From Lentisphaeria bacterium (lineage in GTDB: Bacteria > Verrucomicrobiota > Lentisphaeria > Oligosphaerales > JAFGRS01): 7,794 nucleotides of DNA. Position numbers and translations under genes: made by a program. Shown here one piece after another: positions 5,379 through 7,794 of this stretch (position 1 is its first letter; the number at the start of each line of letters is the position of its first letter). The stretch covers positions 1 to 7,794 of the forward strand of contig JAFGRS010000960.1 in the NCBI GenBank assembly GCA_016935045.1, written 5' to 3'. The notes beneath the pieces were generated by a model that had not been told where the DNA came from, made no database searches, and saw only the letters and a program-made list of their open reading frames with translations.

Positions 5379-7418
5379 TTATCGCCCACCCGCAGGGACC
5401 AGCAGGGCTTCCGGCGACGGAGCCAGGAGCGGGGGGATGCCCCGCAGGTCGACGCTGTGGTCCTCCCAGGCCATGGTGCCGGGCCGGCTCAGCCGGAGGG
5501 ACCATGTCTCGCCCCGGGACGGCTCGGGAAGGATGACCTCGAACTGCTGCGTCTGCACCGCATCGTCCGCGTCGTGTACGGTCTCACCCCGTGGGTTCAG
5601 CAGCGTGGCCCGAATCGCCTCGCCCACACCTTCTCCCGAGATGCGCACCCCGAAGGCCTCGGTGCCCGCGGGCACGTGAAAATAGTACGTCCCCGCGGCC
5701 CGGATGAGGCGTATGGGGCCCTTCTCGCCCGCCAGGTTCAACGGATGGGTGCTGGCAACGAAGGCAAGGCGATTGCGGTCGGGATCGGCCTGTACACGGT
5801 AGACACCCGTCTCGGGCGCCGTGAAGGCGATCTCCGCCTCCCCCTGGAAGGGCACCTCCCCGCGGGCCGCTTCCTTCCCCGCCGCAGCCGTGATCACCAC
5901 GGGCGCGGGACGGCCGTCGTAGTGGCCGACCTGGGCATGTGCGGCCCGCAGGCGCACCCTCTCTCCGGCCCGGGCAAAGAGGAGGAAACGCCCCTCGCGG
6001 CGCACCTGCGCGAAGGCGAAAGCGCACTGCTCGGGGGTTGCCTCCCCGAGGGGCCGCAGGCCCATGCCGCCGATCTCGAGGCGCGGGTACAGGGTCATGG
6101 CGGTGATGGGGACCCAACGGGCCAGGACTTCCTTGCTGAGGGCCACCGTCGAGCGCTCCCCGCCCCGGACCAGGACCAGGGTCCCCTCGATGCCGCTCAG
6201 AGGGATGCCCCCGCCACGGTCGACGTACATCATCGGGTAGCGCTCGACCGCATCCCGCACCACGCAGTCCACGAAATGGACTCCCCCCGCGGGCGCGTCC
6301 GCATCCTGGCGGCTCGACAGCACGATCGGGGCCGGCTGGGGTGCCTCCGGGGCCTGGTCCAGGAACTCGCAACGAACCGCCCGGATCCCGCACCGTTCGG
6401 CCGGCTTCGCCACCGAAAAACACGGCCCCGTGCCCGAAGCAAACACACAGTCCACCAACTCGACCTGACCGTCCACCGCCCCCTCGAGGGTGTCCCCCGT
6501 CGTGAAGGCAAACGCCGCGCCCCGGTTCCCCGAGGCGCGGCAGTTCTCGAGACGTACCGAGAGAGGTTCGGACTCGAACCTCAGGGGCCGCACGTAGAAC
6601 GTGTAGCCGGCGCCCCCGTTGCCCTCGCTCACGCAGTGGCGCAGGACGCAGTTCACCAGGCGTTCTTCGGGGTGGTTGGGCTCGAAGTCGATGCCGGCAC
6701 GGGGCGCGGTGCCGTCGGTATCCTTCAGGACGGTGTTCTCGATGAGCAGGTTCTCGGCGGTGATGACGCTGATGCCCTGCCGGTAGTTGCGGTCGCAGAC
6801 CACATCCCGGATGTGGATGTCCCGGTTGGTGACGCCCTTGGTTGCGGTGCCCAGGTAGACGCCGTCGCCGCCGCTCTCCGCCAGGGTCAGGCCGAACACC
6901 TTGATGCCGCGGGAGCTGCGGATGCTCAGGCAGTGCCGCCACTCCGCCTTCCGGTAACGCTCCGGATCGGCATAGTCCGAGCGCCGCATCCGCAAGGTGG
7001 CGCCAGGGCCCGTCAGGGTGATGTTCTCCACGTTCGTGGCCGCGAACAGGCTCTCGTTGGTACCCAGAAAGGCTCCCTCCTTGGCCAGCACCTCGACCCC
7101 CGACTCGAAGACGATCTCCTGGTTGCTGACCAGGCGGATGGGAGTCACGACCCACGGCCCCGGCATGCGGTCCACCGTCAGCTTCGGCACCCCCGAATCG
7201 ATGGCCGCCTGCAGCGCCGCCGTCGCATCCTCCGGGTCAAACCCCCACCAGGAAGCCCTCGCCTCACGTACCCCGCCCGAAGCAACCCTGGCAATGGCAT
7301 CGGCGTCCGGGGCCAGACGTCCAGCGGCTCCCTCCTGCCCATAGGCGCCCCACCCCGGGGACCATGCCGCCGCCGCGGCAAACACCAGGCCCGAAACGAC
7401 GCTCCCGAAGTTCTGCAT
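5379..7418 (-). CDS. Exported right-handed parallel beta-helix protein (pectate-lyase-like fold)
   Basis: The product has 679 residues. The N-terminus (MQNFGS, then a hydrophobic run rich in Ala/Val, then AYGQEG) is a probable Sec signal peptide with cleavage near residue 27, so the protein is likely periplasmic or secreted. Residues ~55-100 (WWGFDPEDATAALQAAID and following) resemble the N-cap of pectate-lyase/polygalacturonase-like helices. Residues ~100-395 carry irregular beta-helix turns with N-I-x-L and small/hydrophobic ladders, for example ENITLTGPG, ESGGDGVYLG, ENLLIENTVLKD and VHFVDCVVRD. Residues ~480-660 form beta-rich, possibly Ig- or sandwich-like modules. A carbohydrate-active role (lyase or hydrolase) is plausible from the fold, but I cannot assign catalytic residues or a substrate. 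An upstream in-frame ATG at 7472 exists, but the strong ribosome binding site and signal peptide favour 7418. Confidence 0.85.
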   Translation of the reverse strand: MQNFGSVVSGLVFAAAAAWSPGWGAYGQEGAAGRLAPDADAIARVASGGVREARASWWGFDPEDATAALQAAIDSGVPKLTVDRMPGPWVVTPIRLVSNQEIVFESGVEVLAKEGAFLGTNESLFAATNVENITLTGPGATLRMRRSDYADPERYRKAEWRHCLSIRSSRGIKVFGLTLAESGGDGVYLGTATKGVTNRDIHIRDVVCDRNYRQGISVITAENLLIENTVLKDTDGTAPRAGIDFEPNHPEERLVNCVLRHCVSEGNGGAGYTFYVRPLRFESEPLSVRLENCRASGNRGAAFAFTTGDTLEGAVDGQVELVDCVFASGTGPCFSVAKPAERCGIRAVRCEFLDQAPEAPQPAPIVLSSRQDADAPAGGVHFVDCVVRDAVERYPMMYVDRGGGIPLSGIEGTLVLVRGGERSTVALSKEVLARWVPITAMTLYPRLEIGGMGLRPLGEATPEQCAFAFAQVRREGRFLLFARAGERVRLRAAHAQVGHYDGRPAPVVITAAAGKEAARGEVPFQGEAEIAFTAPETGVYRVQADPDRNRLAFVASTHPLNLAGEKGPIRLIRAAGTYYFHVPAGTEAFGVRISGEGVGEAIRATLLNPRGETVHDADDAVQTQQFEVILPEPSRGETWSLRLSRPGTMAWEDHSVDLRGIPPLLAPSPEALLVPAGGR

Positions 7419-7426
7419 GGACGTGG

Positions 7427-7434
7427 CTCCTTCC
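7427..7434 (-). promoter_or_regulatory. Ribosome binding site fixing the beta-helix gene start
   Basis: On the minus strand GGAAGGAG lies 8 nt before the ATG at 7418-7416. It selects this start over the in-frame ATG 18 codons upstream, which would put a non-signal extension in front of the signal peptide. Confidence 0.8.
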
Positions 7435-7484
7435 GGGCCGGGGATGCCCGGCCAACGCCTCGGAAATGCCATAGATACGTCTCG

Positions 7485-7513
7485 AAAATACTACACATCT
7501 CATTGCACTGCAA
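7485..7513 (-). promoter_or_regulatory. Sigma70-like promoter of the beta-helix gene
   Basis: On the minus strand TTGCAG (7508-7513) and TATTTT (7485-7490) are separated by exactly 17 bp, in the most AT-rich stretch of the window. The predicted leader is about 60 nt. The -35 lies inside one copy of a direct repeat. Confidence 0.5.
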
Positions 7514-7640
7514 CGACCATGGTCCATTGTCCATGGTCCCCCGTTGCGCCTAGCGCCACGTTCCCCATTGCACTGTAACGGACCATCGGGAAGTACTTGC
7601 CGGGAATGTGCCCGACCAGCCTGCCGATGATGGCGTTCAC
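7500..7640 (-). pseudogene. Short protein-like open frame, possible gene remnant
   Basis: From a GTG at 7640 the minus strand encodes 46 residues, beginning VNAIIGRLVGHIPGKYF and ending in TGA at 7500-7502. The first ~30 codons have the high GC3 of the real genes and a natural amino-acid mix. After about residue 30 the frame runs into the CCATGG-rich repeats and loses that character. There is no ribosome binding site, and a stop codon lies just upstream in frame. It may be the fragment of a decayed gene, or chance. I do not recognise the sequence. Confidence 0.25.
7501..7586. repeat. Direct repeat of ~20 bp with an inner inverted repeat
   Basis: CATTGCACTGCAACGACCAT (7501-7520) recurs at 7566-7586 as the same word with one substitution and one inserted G, at a 65-bp period. 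Between the copies, GACCATGG (7515-7522) and CCATGGTC (7531-7538) form an 8-bp inverted repeat, and CCATGGTCC itself occurs twice. Copy 1 contains the -35 of the beta-helix promoter. Copy 2 has no matching -10 at the right distance. Confidence 0.6.
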
Positions 7641-7649
7641 GGTTCGGTT

Positions 7650-7669
7650 GCGGCAAAGCCGCTATGTTG
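7650..7669 (+). promoter_or_regulatory. Hairpin followed by a third GCTATGTTG motif
   Basis: GCGGC-AAA-GCCGC (7650-7662) is a perfect 5-bp hairpin, and its last two bases begin GCTATGTTG (7661-7669), the 9-mer seen in the other two GGCTATGTTGC sites. TATGTT here is 57 nt before an ATG at 7726, close to the spacing at the other sites. No good -35 is visible, and the better gene call downstream is on the opposite strand. Confidence 0.25.
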
Positions 7670-7698
7670 AAAATAGAGGACTGACCCGCTGAAGGGCC

Positions 7699-7794
7699 CT
7701 ACCGATCCGCGTCGCCGACGGGGCCATGGAACAGGTTCCCCCGGGCGTCGGGGGTGGCGCCGGGCAGGGATTGGGCGACCCTCTGGAAGGTTGC
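7699..7794 (-). CDS. C-terminal fragment of an unidentified protein (cut by window edge)
   Basis: The minus strand is open from the window edge to TAG at 7699-7701 and encodes the last 31 residues of a protein ending GNLFHGPVGDADR. About 27 of 31 codons end in G or C, as in the other genes here, and the composition looks protein-like. The opposing plus-strand frame from ATG 7726 (MEQVPPG...) has poorer GC3 and no ribosome binding site, so the minus reading is preferred. The fragment is too short to assign a family. It lies upstream of, and in the same direction as, the beta-helix gene, with a 280-bp gap. Confidence 0.5.
   Translation of the reverse strand, partial: ATFQRVAQSLPGATPDARGNLFHGPVGDADR

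Noticed and set aside
4114..5505. 463-codon minus-strand open frame opposite the GTPase
   Set aside because: Its composition is shadow-like, and the opposite strand has all the G3E motifs in order.
5457..7553. 698-codon plus-strand open frame opposite the beta-helix gene
   Set aside because: The minus strand has a signal peptide, a strong ribosome binding site and a coherent beta-helix pattern. The plus translation lacks any of these.

Overview
This is a GC-rich (roughly 68-70% by eye), bacterial-looking window with four complete protein-coding genes, one gene cut off at the right edge, and an unusual amount of repeat and hairpin structure between the genes. High GC3, Shine-Dalgarno sites, a secreted right-handed beta-helix protein and REP-like palindromes would fit an uncultured anaerobe of the PVC group (Kiritimatiellota, Lentisphaerota, Verrucomicrobiota or relatives). 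That placement is a weak inference, because no marker gene is present.

Layout. Positions 1-196 hold no gene but a cluster of REP-like palindromes. Positions 290-2035 (minus) encode a coiled-coil protein ending in a NYN/PIN-like nuclease domain. Positions 2036-2602 are a 567-bp divergent intergenic region with an outward-facing 11-bp motif on each side, a sigma70-like promoter for the NYN gene, and a ~90-bp tandem repeat carrying hairpins. Positions 2603-4231 and 4291-5196 (plus) form an apparent two-gene operon. The first gene is a URO-D/MtaA-like methyltransferase fused to a CxxC thioredoxin domain and a second, cysteine-less thioredoxin-like domain. The second is a G3E (COG0523/CobW-type) GTPase. 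Positions 5197-5378 separate convergent genes and contain stacked hairpins inside a 123-bp inverted-repeat structure. Positions 5379-7418 (minus) encode an exported beta-helix protein. Positions 7419-7698 hold its promoter, a 20-bp direct repeat and possibly a gene remnant. Positions 7699-7794 are probably the C-terminal end of another minus-strand gene.

How the genes may work together. The methyltransferase and GTPase are the best candidate for a functional unit. URO-D enzymes of the MtaA/MtbA/CmuA type move methyl groups from methyl-corrinoids to thiols using zinc, and G3E GTPases act as metal or cofactor chaperones. A natural inference is that the GTPase loads or services the methyltransferase and the thioredoxin domains handle a thiol/disulfide step. 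No corrinoid-binding protein or substrate-specific methyltransferase lies in the window, so substrate and direction are unknown. The NYN nuclease and beta-helix genes look unrelated to this unit. Many long open frames exist on both strands because of the GC content, and they were treated as shadows.
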